From Chlorobiaceae bacterium (lineage in GTDB: Bacteria; Bacteroidota; Chlorobiia; Chlorobiales; Chlorobiaceae): a DNA stretch of 64,000 nt. The stretch spans positions 155,830 through 219,829 of the forward strand of contig JAAXWS010000001.1 of the NCBI GenBank assembly GCA_013334865.1, in the 5' to 3' direction. The translations under genes and the position numbers were made by a program. Shown here in pieces: positions 15,607 through 24,453 of this stretch (positions within the stretch are counted from its first letter, which is position 1; the number at the start of each line of letters is the position of its first letter). The notes beneath the pieces were generated by a model that was given only the letters and a program-made list of their open reading frames with translations, ran no database searches and had not been told where the DNA came from.

Positions 15607-16866
15607 TCAGCCCGTCACAGGCTTTACCCAGTCGACATAACGGCCGGTGCCGAAGGGGACCAGACTAACCCTGCCGTCGGGACACTCGTTGTCGAGCCAG
15701 GAGACGAAGCTGCTACGGGCCCAGTCGTCGAAGCTTCCCGGGAACCCATCGCCGTCGGGATAGATGGAGATCATCTCCCTGAGCACGCTGGTCGTGAACG
15801 CCGCCTCGTCACCGGCCGGACCGTATTTGTCGACGCCGGGGCAGCGGAGGCATGCCGACTGGCCGTCAGCCATGCTGCAGAGGGGACTCCTGTCGGTCAG
15901 GTAGCCGCAGTGGCTCCCCTTTTCGACACACGCCACGACGGCCCAGGAACCCTTGTCCGGCGGTGAGAGCTGGGTGAACTGCGTGACATCGGCCTGGTTG
16001 TCCGACCATGCCGGAGGCTTGGAGTTCTTCTCCTCGAGGCAGGCGCAGTCGCACTTGCCGACAAGCATCGCCACAGGCATCTTCCGCCCGGCAAGCACCT
16101 CCCGGTATCTCTCCATGCCGGGCATGAGGAACGGAACCTTCTGATCGACAGGCGAAAGTTGCAGGAGTCCGACGGGATTGGCCAGCTCGGAGGAATCCCA
16201 ACAGGACATCCGCCCGGTGCAGGCCGGCACGAACTCACGGTCGAAAACCACCGGATCGAACAGGCGCCCGCTCTTCCTCCCGAGTTCATTCAGGGTTTCG
16301 AACCCGCACGCCGCGGCCTGGGCATGGGCGGCCCCCACCGAGTGGCCGGCGAAAACGACGTTGTTGGAGACCATGAACTTCGACCTCCCGGCAAGGGCGT
16401 CATCGTAGAAACGGAAATTCCTGCCTTTCGGCTCGACCTTGTAGAAGAAGTCGGTGGCACCGTACCTGACGAGATAAGAGGCTGCGGCGTAGGCCTCCTG
16501 GCCGACCCTCGGATTGCCCCCGATATCGGTCCACGGCATCCAGTCCACCTGCGCATGGGACGAGCTGACGAACGCCATCGCCCAGTGCTTCTCAACGATC
16601 GCCTCGCTGTAGTTGTACCAGTTCGAGGGATTCACCCCGAACAGCGGATTTTCGCCAAGAAAAGCCCCCGCGATCTTCTTAGGGTAGAAGAGCAGGTCGT
16701 TGCCAATCAGGAACCCGTGGCTGAACATGACCAGGCCGTTGGCCAGGCGCTCCTTCGGGTAGAAAACCTCGACAACCACCTCGACGAACTCCGGCACGCA
16801 CCAGTGGTACTGCACCCAGAGATGGATCCTGTCAAAGCAGTAGTCGTTGATTCGGATGGGTTTCAT
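15607..16866 (-). CDS. Alpha/beta hydrolase-like protein with a Cys-rich C-terminal half
   Basis: The 419-residue protein has an N-terminal alpha/beta hydrolase core: LVMFSHGFLIGNDLLF and the nucleophile elbow VFAGHSVGAAHAQAAA (GHSVG). The second half holds an unusual number of cysteines: KCDCACLEE, CVEKGSHCGYL, LCSMADGQSACLRCPG. There is no signal peptide. It superficially recalls chlorophyllase and PET-hydrolase-type lipases, which have a GHSxG elbow and a deep pocket. The Cys clusters could bind metal or form disulfides. It converges on the bchG operon but is not part of it, so a pigment role is only a guess. No close family is recognised. Confidence 0.6.
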   Translation of the reverse strand: MKPIRINDYCFDRIHLWVQYHWCVPEFVEVVVEVFYPKERLANGLVMFSHGFLIGNDLLFYPKKIAGAFLGENPLFGVNPSNWYNYSEAIVEKHWAMAFVSSSHAQVDWMPWTDIGGNPRVGQEAYAAASYLVRYGATDFFYKVEPKGRNFRFYDDALAGRSKFMVSNNVVFAGHSVGAAHAQAAACGFETLNELGRKSGRLFDPVVFDREFVPACTGRMSCWDSSELANPVGLLQLSPVDQKVPFLMPGMERYREVLAGRKMPVAMLVGKCDCACLEEKNSKPPAWSDNQADVTQFTQLSPPDKGSWAVVACVEKGSHCGYLTDRSPLCSMADGQSACLRCPGVDKYGPAGDEAAFTTSVLREMISIYPDGDGFPGSFDDWARSSFVSWLDNECPDGRVSLVPFGTGRYVDWVKPVTG

Positions 16867-17233
16867 GGCGATATCATTTGGGGTGTGAGGGAACGAAATG
16901 AGGTGTCAGGAAAAGCCGCCGGGAGTCCGTCGGAATGCAGGCATCAGCACCATGCGTGAAATGCGGGCTCTTCAGGTCCGGACAACGTGGGATCCAGCCG
17001 AAACAAGCAAAGGAATATATCTCATGGGAGAATATACATATATTTTATATCCACAGCATAGAATATGACGACAGCAGGGCACCCGCAAACAGGAAAAAGG
17101 GACCGGCAACCCGGGGTATGGATCGATTCGTAGCGATCAGGCGTTGAGATGATGAAGTTTCGTTCTGCTGAAATCAGCGGCGCCATTCCCGCAACCCGGG
17201 AGGCGACCGGAAACACGAAGGTGGGATAAAGCC
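16867..17233. other. Intergenic region with no clear gene
   Basis: This 367-base stretch separates the divergent hydrolase gene and the small CxxC protein. An AT-rich segment at 17025-17060 (about ATGGGAGAATATACATATATTTTATATCC) may contain promoter elements. The possible plus-strand frame from 16935 has no recognisable features and no ribosome site. A ribosome-binding-like AAGGTGGGA lies just before 17234. Confidence 0.5.
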
Positions 17234-17593
17234 ATGAACACGACCCTGATTTTCGTTTACAATGCCGACAGCGGCCCGATCAGCGGGCTGTTCGACCTCG
17301 GGCACAAGATCCTGAGCCCGTCGACCTACCAGTGCAGCCTCTGCACGCTCACCCATGGACCGTTCACCGAAAAGGAGGCCTGGAAGGAGTTCCGGAAGAG
17401 CGTGGGGGTACCGATGGAGTTCCTCCACCGGGACGAGTTCGAGAAGAAGTACGACCTCAAGTTCGAGTATCCCGTGATCCTCAGGAAGAACAGCAACATC
17501 GAGGTGCTTCTCCCGAAACAGGAAATCGACCTCCTCGAGGATCTGGACGCCCTGATCGCGGCCGTGAAGAAACGCATGGAACCGGAAGAGTGA
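17234..17593 (+). CDS. Conserved small protein with a CxxC motif
   Basis: The 119-residue cytoplasmic protein begins MNTTLIFVYNADSGPISGLFDLGHKIL. A thioredoxin-like or zinc-like CSLC sits at residues 36-39, inside YQCSLCTLTHGPF. The end is helical and acidic (LLEDLDALIAAVKKRMEPEE). The overall pattern, a beta strand start, a CxxC and a helix with WKEFRKSVG, is like a family of uncharacterised small proteins seen beside redox genes. No function can be stated. The start has AAGGTGGGA upstream. MsrBA lies 190 bases downstream on the other strand. Confidence 0.7.
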   Translation: MNTTLIFVYNADSGPISGLFDLGHKILSPSTYQCSLCTLTHGPFTEKEAWKEFRKSVGVPMEFLHRDEFEKKYDLKFEYPVILRKNSNIEVLLPKQEIDLLEDLDALIAAVKKRMEPEE

Positions 17594-17784
17594 CCGCCCG
17601 GGGCGGACGTTTCAGGCATCGGGAACCAGCACGGACGCACCTGTCATGCGCCCGTGGTGAAGATCGGGCAGAACCATTCCCGGCCCGGGGTCTCGAAGCG
17701 GAAGGTCGAGCATCCGGAGCGGCTCGGGGCTAGTGACAAGATCAGCCAAGCCCTCGAGTCGCATGGCCCTCATACCCTATCCCC

Positions 17785-18768
17785 TCAGAACCGTTTCTGG
17801 TAGATATGGCAGTACGGATGGTGACCGGTCTTCTCATAGTAGTCCTGGTGGTACTCCTCGGCAGGCCAGAACTCACCCGCCTTCACGACATCGGTCACCA
17901 CCCTGTAGCCTTTCTCTTCCAGCCTCGCGATCAGCGATTCGGCTACCTTTCTCTGCTCCTCGTCGCAGTAATAGACCGCCGAACGGTACTGCGTGCCGAC
18001 ATCGGGCCCTTGCCGGTTGAACTGCGTCGGGTCGTGGATCTCGAAAAAGAGCTTCGCAAGCTCCTCGTAACTCACGGCCTTCGGGTCGAACTCGATCTCG
18101 ATCGCCTCGGCATGTCCCGTGTTGCCCGTGCAGACCTGCCGGTACGAGGGGTGTCCGGTGGTTCCGCCGGTGTAGCCGACCCTTGTCGACAGCACCCCCT
18201 TGACATGTTTGAAATGGTACTCCACCCCCCAGAAGCAGCCGCCGGCGAAAACCGCCTTCTGCGTCGCAACTGCAGGCCGGTCGGCCGGGTCGAAGGAGAG
18301 GGATATCGAATTCACGCAGTATCGGGCGTTCTTCGAGGTTAACCCCTCGTCGAAAAACACGTGGCCCAGGTGCCCCCCGCACCTGGCGCAGACGATCTCG
18401 GTGCGGCGGCCGTCGGGATCGGTGACCTGCCTCACCGCATCAGGTATGGCATCGTCGAAGCTCGGCCAGCCGGTACCGGACTCGAACTTGTCGCCCGACC
18501 GGAACAGCGGGGCGTCGCATTGCCGGCAAAGGTAGAGCCCCGTCTCCTTGTTGAGGTAGTAACGTCCGGTGAACGGCCGTTCCGTCCCCTTGTCGATGAT
18601 GACTGCGCGCTCTTCGGGTGAAAGGCTCCTGTACGTCATGGGCTCCTCCTTTGGGGTTGTCGTTGTCGTGCCCGAAGCCCCACCGGCCGGAGACTGCGCC
18701 GAACAGGCGGCCATCGCCGAGATGGCCAGCATGTGCAGCATGAGCAGCATTTTCAGGTTCGGTCGCAT
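17785..18768 (-). CDS. Exported MsrB-MsrA fusion, methionine sulfoxide reductase
   Basis: The 327-residue bifunctional enzyme reduces both epimers of methionine sulfoxide. It begins with a signal peptide (about 1-25) ending MAACS, which could be a weak lipobox, so it is likely periplasmic. MsrB (about 42-165) has zinc-binding CRQC and CARC pairs and the catalytic Cys in RYCVNSISL. MsrA (about 170-327) has the catalytic GCFWG and the recycling region HHPYCHIYQKRF. The order MsrB then MsrA differs from the more common A-B fusion. Both catalytic cysteines are present. It is a monocistron next to the small CxxC protein, perhaps protecting the envelope from oxidants. Confidence 0.95.
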   Translation of the reverse strand: MRPNLKMLLMLHMLAISAMAACSAQSPAGGASGTTTTTPKEEPMTYRSLSPEERAVIIDKGTERPFTGRYYLNKETGLYLCRQCDAPLFRSGDKFESGTGWPSFDDAIPDAVRQVTDPDGRRTEIVCARCGGHLGHVFFDEGLTSKNARYCVNSISLSFDPADRPAVATQKAVFAGGCFWGVEYHFKHVKGVLSTRVGYTGGTTGHPSYRQVCTGNTGHAEAIEIEFDPKAVSYEELAKLFFEIHDPTQFNRQGPDVGTQYRSAVYYCDEEQRKVAESLIARLEEKGYRVVTDVVKAGEFWPAEEYHQDYYEKTGHHPYCHIYQKRF

Positions 18769-19053
18769 GGGGTCGGGCTTTATTACGCTCTCGTAAGGAC
18801 TTCAACCCCTTCCGGATTCAGAATGTTTCCTGAATAGCGATCGACAGACCTCACACCGGCGGTTAAAGCACCCGTCTTCCGGAATACGACGGCCGGACGC
18901 ACAAGGGCACAGCAGCCGCCTTCGTCTTATCGGAAGGAAGCTGCCGTGAACCGGCATACGATCCGGTTACCCTTAAAAAATGCCTGAATGCTGAAGCAAG
19001 ATGCTGCGGGAACACCGGCCCCAAACCTTCCGGAGAGTCGGAAGGCGACGGGA

Positions 19054-19287
19054 TCAGCGGATCTCTTCCCTGTCCAGCGGCTTCTTCGGCTGCAGCGGAT
19101 TTTCCATACCGGTAACAGCCCCGACAGCCTTGAATGCCAGGGAGCCTGCGGCAAATATTCCCAGGCCTGCAACGGCAAGTCCTGCAAGCCCATGCACGAT
19201 CGGCATGCCAACCGGTGACAGGAGGGCCGCCCCTCCGACCACGCCGACCGCGGTCTTCACCATGTTATCCTGACCTCCCTTCTCCAT
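19054..19287 (-). CDS. Small glycine-rich membrane protein (paralogue of the protein at 31569)
   Basis: The 77-residue protein, from MEKGGQDNMVKTAVGVV, consists of two short hydrophobic helices rich in Gly and Ala (VGGAALLSPVGMPIVHGLAGLAVAGLGIFAAGSL). A basic tail with ENPLQPKKPLDREEIR follows. The helices resemble those encoded at 31569-31787: both have AA(L/I)xSP, a (P/F)xVHG or VAHG turn followed by (L)AGL, and a loop ending FxAxSL. Its start codon has AGGTCG upstream. A longer in-frame start exists, but the region before ATG 19287 looks like an untranslated leader shared with the paralogue. The function is unknown. Confidence 0.65.
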   Translation of the reverse strand: MEKGGQDNMVKTAVGVVGGAALLSPVGMPIVHGLAGLAVAGLGIFAAGSLAFKAVGAVTGMENPLQPKKPLDREEIR

Positions 19288-19302
19288 ATCGACCTCCGCC
19301 GT

Positions 19303-19328
19303 TTGCTGATGTTGGTGAACGCAATGCA
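19303..19328 (-). promoter_or_regulatory. Conserved leader element, copy 1
   Basis: On the minus strand TGCATTGC (19321-19328) is followed 9 bases later by CATCAGCAA (19303-19311), about 15 bases before the ATG of the small membrane protein. The same two blocks occur before the related gene at 31809-31833 with an 8-base gap. Because the gap differs by one, the match is at the DNA or RNA level rather than a shared peptide. Confidence 0.5.
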
Positions 19329-19455
19329 AAGCCTTTCCGTCAGGCCGTCTTCCCACGGCCTGTACATTAATTGAAGTTAATTCATTTGGGAAATAAAATG
19401 ATCGGCAGGATTGGAAATATGGACTCGATATCATATACTAAGACTTCTTTTTCGA

Positions 19456-19532
19456 GGACAATTAGCTCAGCTGGTTAGAGCGTTCGCTTCACACGCGAGA
19501 GGTCATAGGTTCGAGTCCTATATTGTCCACCA
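19456..19532 (+). tRNA. tRNA-Val (anticodon CAC)
   Basis: A complete cloverleaf folds by eye: acceptor GGACAAT/ATTGTCC, D stem GCTC/GAGC, anticodon stem TTCGC/GCGAG with loop TTCACAC, T stem ATAGG/CCTAT. The anticodon is CAC, reading GUG. The 3' CCA is encoded (19530-19532). Confidence 0.97.
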
Positions 19533-19796
19533 GCATTTCCCTTGTTCATATCCTTAGCTCCTTCAGCCCGAATCGTTTTCCGGGGAATCTGGTTCTCGGC
19601 AATGCTGCTGTTCCGCCCATCCACGGCTCAATTTCTGTCGTCACACCTCCTCCGGACCGCACGTCAGCACTGAACTGCCCTCTCGGGCTATTCCATACCC
19701 TGATGAAGGACTCTTTCTGTAAACCATCGCAGCAACCATACGGACAGATGGCGATGCAAGCCGAAATCCGTAACAAGAAGTGTACAGGAGACCGCA

Positions 19797-20066
19797 ATGA
19801 CCGAAGAGGCAATCCAACAGATCATCCGGCATCTCGAAGCCGAGAAATACCTCAATGCCATCCAGTCCCTTCAGGACGAAATCCTGAAAATAGAGGTAAA
19901 ATCCGGCCCTGCCGATTCGGCGCCGGCTTCAGCCAGGAGACGGATCAGGAACATCTCCGGCGTAATCGAAAAGATCAGCGAAGCGGCGGCATTCGGGGAT
20001 GAGTGGGATGAAGGCCGACGGGCGAAAAAGGCGGCCATCAACCGGTTACACAAAATGGCGCCCTGA
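19797..20066 (+). CDS. Small hypothetical protein
   Basis: The 89-residue protein begins MTEEAIQQIIRHLEAEKYLNAIQSL with an AGGAG site before the start. It is mostly helical, with basic patches ARRRIRNISG and a C-terminal RRAKKAAINRL. No known family is recognised. No signal peptide or membrane helix is visible. A helix-hairpin or adaptor role would fit, but nothing can be assigned. It lies 264 bases after the tRNA and 172 bases before a methyltransferase gene, with no sign of cotranscription. Confidence 0.6.
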   Translation: MTEEAIQQIIRHLEAEKYLNAIQSLQDEILKIEVKSGPADSAPASARRRIRNISGVIEKISEAAAFGDEWDEGRRAKKAAINRLHKMAP

Positions 20067-20238
20067 ATCACGATCCCTCCTTCAGTCTCACGATGTACCT
20101 GCCGGTGAAGCACGACCAGGAATCCGCAACAGGTTATAACCGGATTCGATTGCCCCTCAACGTGATGTTTCCGTATATTTACAACCACGTCGATGATCGG
20201 AATAACTACCCGGCTGCCGGAACCATCAGTAACGATTC

Positions 20239-20754
20239 ATGAGTAAAAAAGCGTTCATCAAAGCCTACCTCAAAAATCCTTCGAGGACCGGCTCCGTACT
20301 CCCCTCGTCCGATCGACTGGGCAAGGCCTTCGCCGATCAGCTCGAACTGCTGCCGGTCCACCGGATCGTCGAACTCGGCCCGGGAACCGGAGCACTGACG
20401 AAGCATATCGCCGGAAGCACCCCGAAGCTGGTCGAGATCGACAACGAACTGTGCCGCGTGCTGAGCAAGCAGTTTCCCGGCTGCGTCATCGAGAACCGGT
20501 GCGCCGTCGAGTTCCTGAAGGAGTGCCCTGAACCGTGTGGCCTGGTCGTCTCGATTCCCCTGATCAACAATCCCGAAAAGCCGAGGATCATCGCGGCGAT
20601 CAGGGAGGCCTACCTGCGTGGGGTGATCTCCTGGTGCATGATCTACACCTATGGACTTGCCGATCCGCTGAAAGAGGTGGGATTCAGGAAGTCGAAAAAG
20701 CTCAGGTCCGTCATCCTGAACGTCCCCCCTGCCCATATCTGGTTCTATGAATAA
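20239..20754 (+). CDS. SAM-dependent methyltransferase (phospholipid methyltransferase-like)
   Basis: The 171-residue protein has the class I SAM-binding motif HRIVELGPGTGALTKHIAG, followed by an acidic strand end LVEIDNEL. The tail SKKLRSVILNVPPAHIWFYE resembles PmtA-like phospholipid N-methyltransferases and the rRNA dimethylase KsgA family. The N-terminal FIKAYLKNPSRTGSVLPSS is a strong hallmark of the PmtA group. It may methylate phosphatidylethanolamine or an envelope lipid. It overlaps the next gene by 8 bases, so the two are probably coupled. That next gene acts on envelope phosphoglycerol or ethanolamine groups, which fits a lipid role. Confidence 0.8.
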   Translation: MSKKAFIKAYLKNPSRTGSVLPSSDRLGKAFADQLELLPVHRIVELGPGTGALTKHIAGSTPKLVEIDNELCRVLSKQFPGCVIENRCAVEFLKECPEPCGLVVSIPLINNPEKPRIIAAIREAYLRGVISWCMIYTYGLADPLKEVGFRKSKKLRSVILNVPPAHIWFYE

Positions 20755-22210
20755 GGCTGTCAGGTTCATCATCTTCTACCTTGCCGGCATCCTCCTGCTG
20801 CTGCCATTCTGGATATTCGGCACGTTCGGCAATGGAGTGACCGTCGAACAGATCATCTTCCACCTGCTCTCCGGACTGGAAGCCGTGGAAGCCACCGACC
20901 GCAGCCTGAAGGTAAGCTTCATGCTGCACAACCTCGCCGCACCGCTGCTTTTCCCGCTCGCCGCGGCGGCCGTCTCGATCATCGGCAGGAGGATTGCAAG
21001 GCAACGGACCGCTTTTGTCGAAAAAGTGGTCACCGGGTCCAGCATCCTCCTGTTGCTGGCAGGATCAGGGGTGTTCATCTACAAGCTCCATATCGCCCAG
21101 TACCTCGTCTCACGCTTCGGACGCGACATCTTTTCTGGCCTGTACGCCGACCCTGCCAGACAGCGCTTCAAGGCCCCCTCACAGAAGAAGAACCTGGTCC
21201 TGATCTACGTCGAGTCGCTCGAAAGCGACCTGGCGGACCTCAGGCCTGGACATGTCAATGCCATCAGGGAGATCGAGGAGCTGCCGGGCCGGAAGGTGAA
21301 GGATTTCTTCCAGGCGCCCGGCACCGGCTGGAGCATCGCAGGCATCGTCTCGAGCCAGACCGGAGTGCCGCTCAAGCCGTTCTACTACAACGAGGAGGGC
21401 AATTTCATGGGGAATTACGACCGGCAGGGATTCTGCCCGAGCCTGGTCACCCTGAGCGACATCCTCGCCAGGCATGGCTACACGCAGTATTTCCTGACCG
21501 GACCCGACCTGAAGTTCGCCGGCATGGACAAGTACTTCCACAGCCACCATTACGACCATTCGATAGGCAGCGTGGAGTGGATGAAACGGGGTGTTCACCA
21601 GAGCCTGTTCACCAGCTGGGGTGGCGGGCTGCAGGACGACACGCTGATCGATGAAGCCTACAGGATCATCCAGGAGGAACGCGCGGGGAAACGACCGTTC
21701 TTCATGTCGATCCTTACCATCGACACGCACTTCCCTGACGGATTCCCTTCGCCGAGAAGCAACGAAGACGAGTCGCACTCGAGCTTCATCGGCGCATTCC
21801 GCTACACCTCGAAGTACCTGGCAGCGATGATCAACAGGCTGATTGCCGAAGGTGCGCTCGAGGATACGGACATCATCATCATGGGAGACCACCTCTTCAT
21901 GGCAAGCGACGAACAGCTCAGGGACAACTTCTCCCACGACAGGAGGGTATACTTCAAGATGATCACCGCCGAAAACCGGATGCCGAACCGCGACAGGATG
22001 ACCCATTTCGACATCGCGCCGACCATCCTCGACCTGCTCGGCATGCGCAAAAATAACGAAGAGCATTTCGGCCTGGGCATCTCGCTCTTTTCGAAGATTC
22101 CGGCCGAAGCGTACGGCCGCCACCTGCAGCAGGTGATGAGCGACGAAATCCTCAGCCCATCGATCGTCTACGACAGGTTCTGGAATACGCGGCAACATGC
22201 CGGGCTTTGA
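20747..22210 (+). CDS. OpgB/LtaS-family phosphoglycerol or phosphoethanolamine transferase
   Basis: This 487-residue membrane protein has about four N-terminal transmembrane helices (to about residue 130), then a periplasmic alkaline-phosphatase-superfamily sulfatase-like domain. Key motifs are LIYVESLESD (metal-binding Glu), GTGWSIAGIVSSQTG with the candidate nucleophile Thr, DTHFPDG, and IIIMGDHL with the Asp/His metal ligands. The GTGWSIAG segment is typical of OpgB/MdoB rather than LtaS. The donor is probably phosphatidylglycerol, and the acceptor could be a periplasmic glucan or glycolipid. It follows the methyltransferase gene with overlapping ends. Confidence 0.87.
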   Translation: MNKAVRFIIFYLAGILLLLPFWIFGTFGNGVTVEQIIFHLLSGLEAVEATDRSLKVSFMLHNLAAPLLFPLAAAAVSIIGRRIARQRTAFVEKVVTGSSILLLLAGSGVFIYKLHIAQYLVSRFGRDIFSGLYADPARQRFKAPSQKKNLVLIYVESLESDLADLRPGHVNAIREIEELPGRKVKDFFQAPGTGWSIAGIVSSQTGVPLKPFYYNEEGNFMGNYDRQGFCPSLVTLSDILARHGYTQYFLTGPDLKFAGMDKYFHSHHYDHSIGSVEWMKRGVHQSLFTSWGGGLQDDTLIDEAYRIIQEERAGKRPFFMSILTIDTHFPDGFPSPRSNEDESHSSFIGAFRYTSKYLAAMINRLIAEGALEDTDIIIMGDHLFMASDEQLRDNFSHDRRVYFKMITAENRMPNRDRMTHFDIAPTILDLLGMRKNNEEHFGLGISLFSKIPAEAYGRHLQQVMSDEILSPSIVYDRFWNTRQHAGL

Positions 22211-22239
22211 GCCGATGCCGGATTCCTGCGGGCATCGGC
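22211..22239. terminator. Terminator-like hairpin between convergent genes
   Basis: GCCGATGCC (22211-22219) and GGCATCGGC (22231-22239) pair perfectly with an 11-base loop between the OpgB-like and pirin genes. No strong T-tract follows, so it may stabilise mRNA ends or act with Rho. Confidence 0.5.
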
Positions 22240-22246
22240 AATGACC

Positions 22247-22945
22247 TCAGGCAAGGTCGAACAGGATAAGTTCCGACAAAGCCCCGCCCACCACCGTCAG
22301 CAGAGGCTCTTCACTCGCCGCCGCCCCGTCACCCGCCTCCAGGGCCAACCCGTTTAACTCGACACTTCCCCTCGCAACCTGAAGCCAGGCATGGCGGCCT
22401 GACGCCAGCGTGAAGGATACCGATTCGCCGGGTTCGAGGATCGCCGAATGGATGGAGGCGTCCTGGTTGATGACGAGGGCGCCTTCCCGCCCGTCACGCG
22501 AGGCGACCAGCCTGAAACGCCCCCGCCGCTCTTCCGCAGGAAAGCGCTTCTGCTCGTAACCTGGCAGCAGCCCGCGCTTTTCCGGCAGGATCCATATCTG
22601 GAAGAAATGGACAGGTTCATGTTCCGAATGGTTGAATTCGCTGTGGGTGACCCCGGAACCTGCGCTCATCCGCTGCACCTCGCCAGGCCGGATCACCGTA
22701 CCGTTGCCCATGCTGTCGCGATGTTCCAGCGCACCCTCGAGTACGTAGGAGATGATCTCCATATCGCGATGCGGATGGGTCCCGAACCCCTGGCCCGGCA
22801 TGACCCGGTCTTCGTTGATCACCCGTAGCGACCTGAAACCCATGTGCGCCGGATCATGGTAGTCCGCGAACGAGAAGGTATGCCGGGTATCGAGCCATCC
22901 GTGCTCCTCATGCCCGCGATCCGACGCTTTCCTGATCGTAATCAT
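22247..22945 (-). CDS. Pirin-family bicupin protein
   Basis: The 232-residue protein has the pirin N-terminal cupin with metal ligands in FGTHPHRDMEIISYVLEGALEHRDSMGN and GVTHSEFNHSE. The start region has TRHTFSFADYHDP, also typical, and a second cupin of lower conservation follows. Pirins bind iron; bacterial ones include quercetinase-type dioxygenases (YhhW). Start at MITIRKAS: the ATG at 22943-22945 overlaps the FMN-reductase stop (ATGA) and has GGGGGAGAGGGG upstream. It is the third gene of a redox or aromatic-degradation-like operon with the FMN reductase and dioxygenase. Confidence 0.9.
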   Translation of the reverse strand: MITIRKASDRGHEEHGWLDTRHTFSFADYHDPAHMGFRSLRVINEDRVMPGQGFGTHPHRDMEIISYVLEGALEHRDSMGNGTVIRPGEVQRMSAGSGVTHSEFNHSEHEPVHFFQIWILPEKRGLLPGYEQKRFPAEERRGRFRLVASRDGREGALVINQDASIHSAILEPGESVSFTLASGRHAWLQVARGSVELNGLALEAGDGAAASEEPLLTVVGGALSELILFDLA

Positions 22946-23520
22946 CCCCTCTCCCCCGTATGCAGCTTTACCCAGGCAGCATACCGGTCCATCCATGCCT
23001 GCATGAACCCCCTGGTCGCGTCGCCGATGCCGCCATCCTCGTCGAACAGCCCCTCTTTTGCCTGGATGTAGACCTCGGGCTGCCCGAGAACAGGGACGTC
23101 AAGGCAGGCAAGGATGTTGCGAAGATGCTGCTGCGCCATCGCGGTACCGGCGGCGCCGACCGATACCCCGACGATTCCTGCCGGTTTGCCGGCCCATACG
23201 TTATGGCCGTACGGCCGCGAACCATGGTCGAGGGCGTTCTTCAGGACCCCGGAAATCGAGCGGTTGTATTCCGGAGTGGCGAACAGGAGGCCGTCCGATC
23301 CCCCGATCTCGCCCTTCAGGCGCCGGACCGGATCAACGGGATGCAGTTCCTCGTCCTGGTTGAAATGCGGCAGGTCCCCGATCTGAACCTGTTTGAAAGA
23401 GAACTCCACAGGTGCGATCCGCACCAGCGCTTCGACGAACTTCCGGTTCAGGGACTCTTTCCGGAGGCTGCCGACGATGACGGCGATCCGATAGGTTTCC
23501 ATGGCGATGGATTGATTCAT
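22942..23520 (-). CDS. NADPH-dependent FMN reductase
   Basis: The 192-residue flavodoxin-fold protein carries VGSLRKESLNRKF (flavin phosphate loop) and LFATPEYNRSISGVLKNALDHGSRP, hallmarks of the ChrR/YieF/AzoR-like NADPH-dependent FMN reductase family. Such enzymes reduce quinones, chromate or azo dyes by two-electron transfer. The chosen start is the ATG at 23518-23520, two bases after the dioxygenase stop; an internal Met (23500-23502) is also possible. It sits between the dioxygenase and the pirin genes with overlapping ends, so the three act together. The partner substrate is unknown. Confidence 0.88.
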   Translation of the reverse strand: MNQSIAMETYRIAVIVGSLRKESLNRKFVEALVRIAPVEFSFKQVQIGDLPHFNQDEELHPVDPVRRLKGEIGGSDGLLFATPEYNRSISGVLKNALDHGSRPYGHNVWAGKPAGIVGVSVGAAGTAMAQQHLRNILACLDVPVLGQPEVYIQAKEGLFDEDGGIGDATRGFMQAWMDRYAAWVKLHTGERG

Positions 23521-23522
23521 GT

Positions 23523-24305
23523 TCAGCCGACTTTCACTGACAGCATGGAGAGGGAACCGCCCTCGATACCCTCGACCGGGAAAGAGACCGGTTCATCCCG
23601 GGCCTGCAGGCCAAGGATGTAGAGCAACGGCAGGAAATGGTCGGGGGTCGGCGAAGCGAGCCGGGCATCCTGGCCCATCTGCAGGTAATCGACGAGCCGT
23701 TCCCCGTTGCCCTCGACCATGATCCGCCGTGCCTCGGCTTCGAAACGGGCAGCCCAGTCGAACGGTGGCCCGGAGGAGCCGTCCCACCGGTATGCCCGGA
23801 GGTTGTGGACAATGTTACCGCTCCCGAGCACGAGTACCCCCTCGTCCCTGAGCGGCCGGAGACACCTGCCGGCCTCGAAATGGAATGACGCCTCCTTCGT
23901 CGAATCGATGCTGAGCTGGACGACCGGGATGCCCGCATCCGGGAACAGGTGGCACAGCAGTGACCAGACGCCGTGGTCGAGGCCCCGGTGGTCGTCGCGC
24001 AGGACATCGTGGGGCTGCAGCAGCTGCCGGACGCGTTCGGCAAGACCGGGGCTGCCGGGAGCCGGATAGGTCACCTCGAAGAGCTCCTGCGGGAAACCGT
24101 AAAAATCGTGGATTGTCTCCGGCAAGGCGCTCCCCGTCACCGAGATGCCCTCTCCGTACCAGTGGGCAGAAATCGCGAGGATGGCGTTCGGTTTCGGCAG
24201 GCTGGAGCCGAGACGCCGCCACCCCTCCGTGAAGTGATTCGACCGAAGCGCATGCATCGGATTTCCATGCCCCATGAACACCGCCGGCATCAGCTCACCC
24301 ATCAC
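23523..24305 (-). CDS. DODA/YgiD-type extradiol ring-cleavage dioxygenase
   Basis: The 260-residue class III extradiol dioxygenase uses non-heme metal. PAVFMGHGNPMHAL near the start holds the first histidine, LAISAHWYGEG the second, and LDHGVWSLLCHLFPDAGIPVVQLSI the third region. GSGNIVHNLRAY completes the signature. E. coli YgiD acts on DOPA and the plant homologue in betalain synthesis, but the substrate here is unknown. It is the first gene of the operon with FMN reductase and pirin. The start is MMGELMPAVF; initiation at MPAVF is also possible. A light- and oxygen-averse phototroph with an oxygen-dependent dioxygenase is notable. Confidence 0.88.
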   Translation of the reverse strand: MMGELMPAVFMGHGNPMHALRSNHFTEGWRRLGSSLPKPNAILAISAHWYGEGISVTGSALPETIHDFYGFPQELFEVTYPAPGSPGLAERVRQLLQPHDVLRDDHRGLDHGVWSLLCHLFPDAGIPVVQLSIDSTKEASFHFEAGRCLRPLRDEGVLVLGSGNIVHNLRAYRWDGSSGPPFDWAARFEAEARRIMVEGNGERLVDYLQMGQDARLASPTPDHFLPLLYILGLQARDEPVSFPVEGIEGGSLSMLSVKVG

Positions 24306-24453
24306 TGCCCCCCAAGATTTTCAGTTAGCCAGGATACTACGCATATCTCGAAACCAACCGCCTTCAGAAGCTTAATGTTCCGAACGCGACCATGCCCGGG
24401 CCAACGAAGCTATCGGTTTGGATAACAAGTTTTTCAAGGTGCAGCAAACTATT

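Noticed and set aside
16935..17147. Possible small plus-strand gene
   Set aside because: No ribosome site, no recognisable fold or homology, and odd composition. Listed as intergenic.
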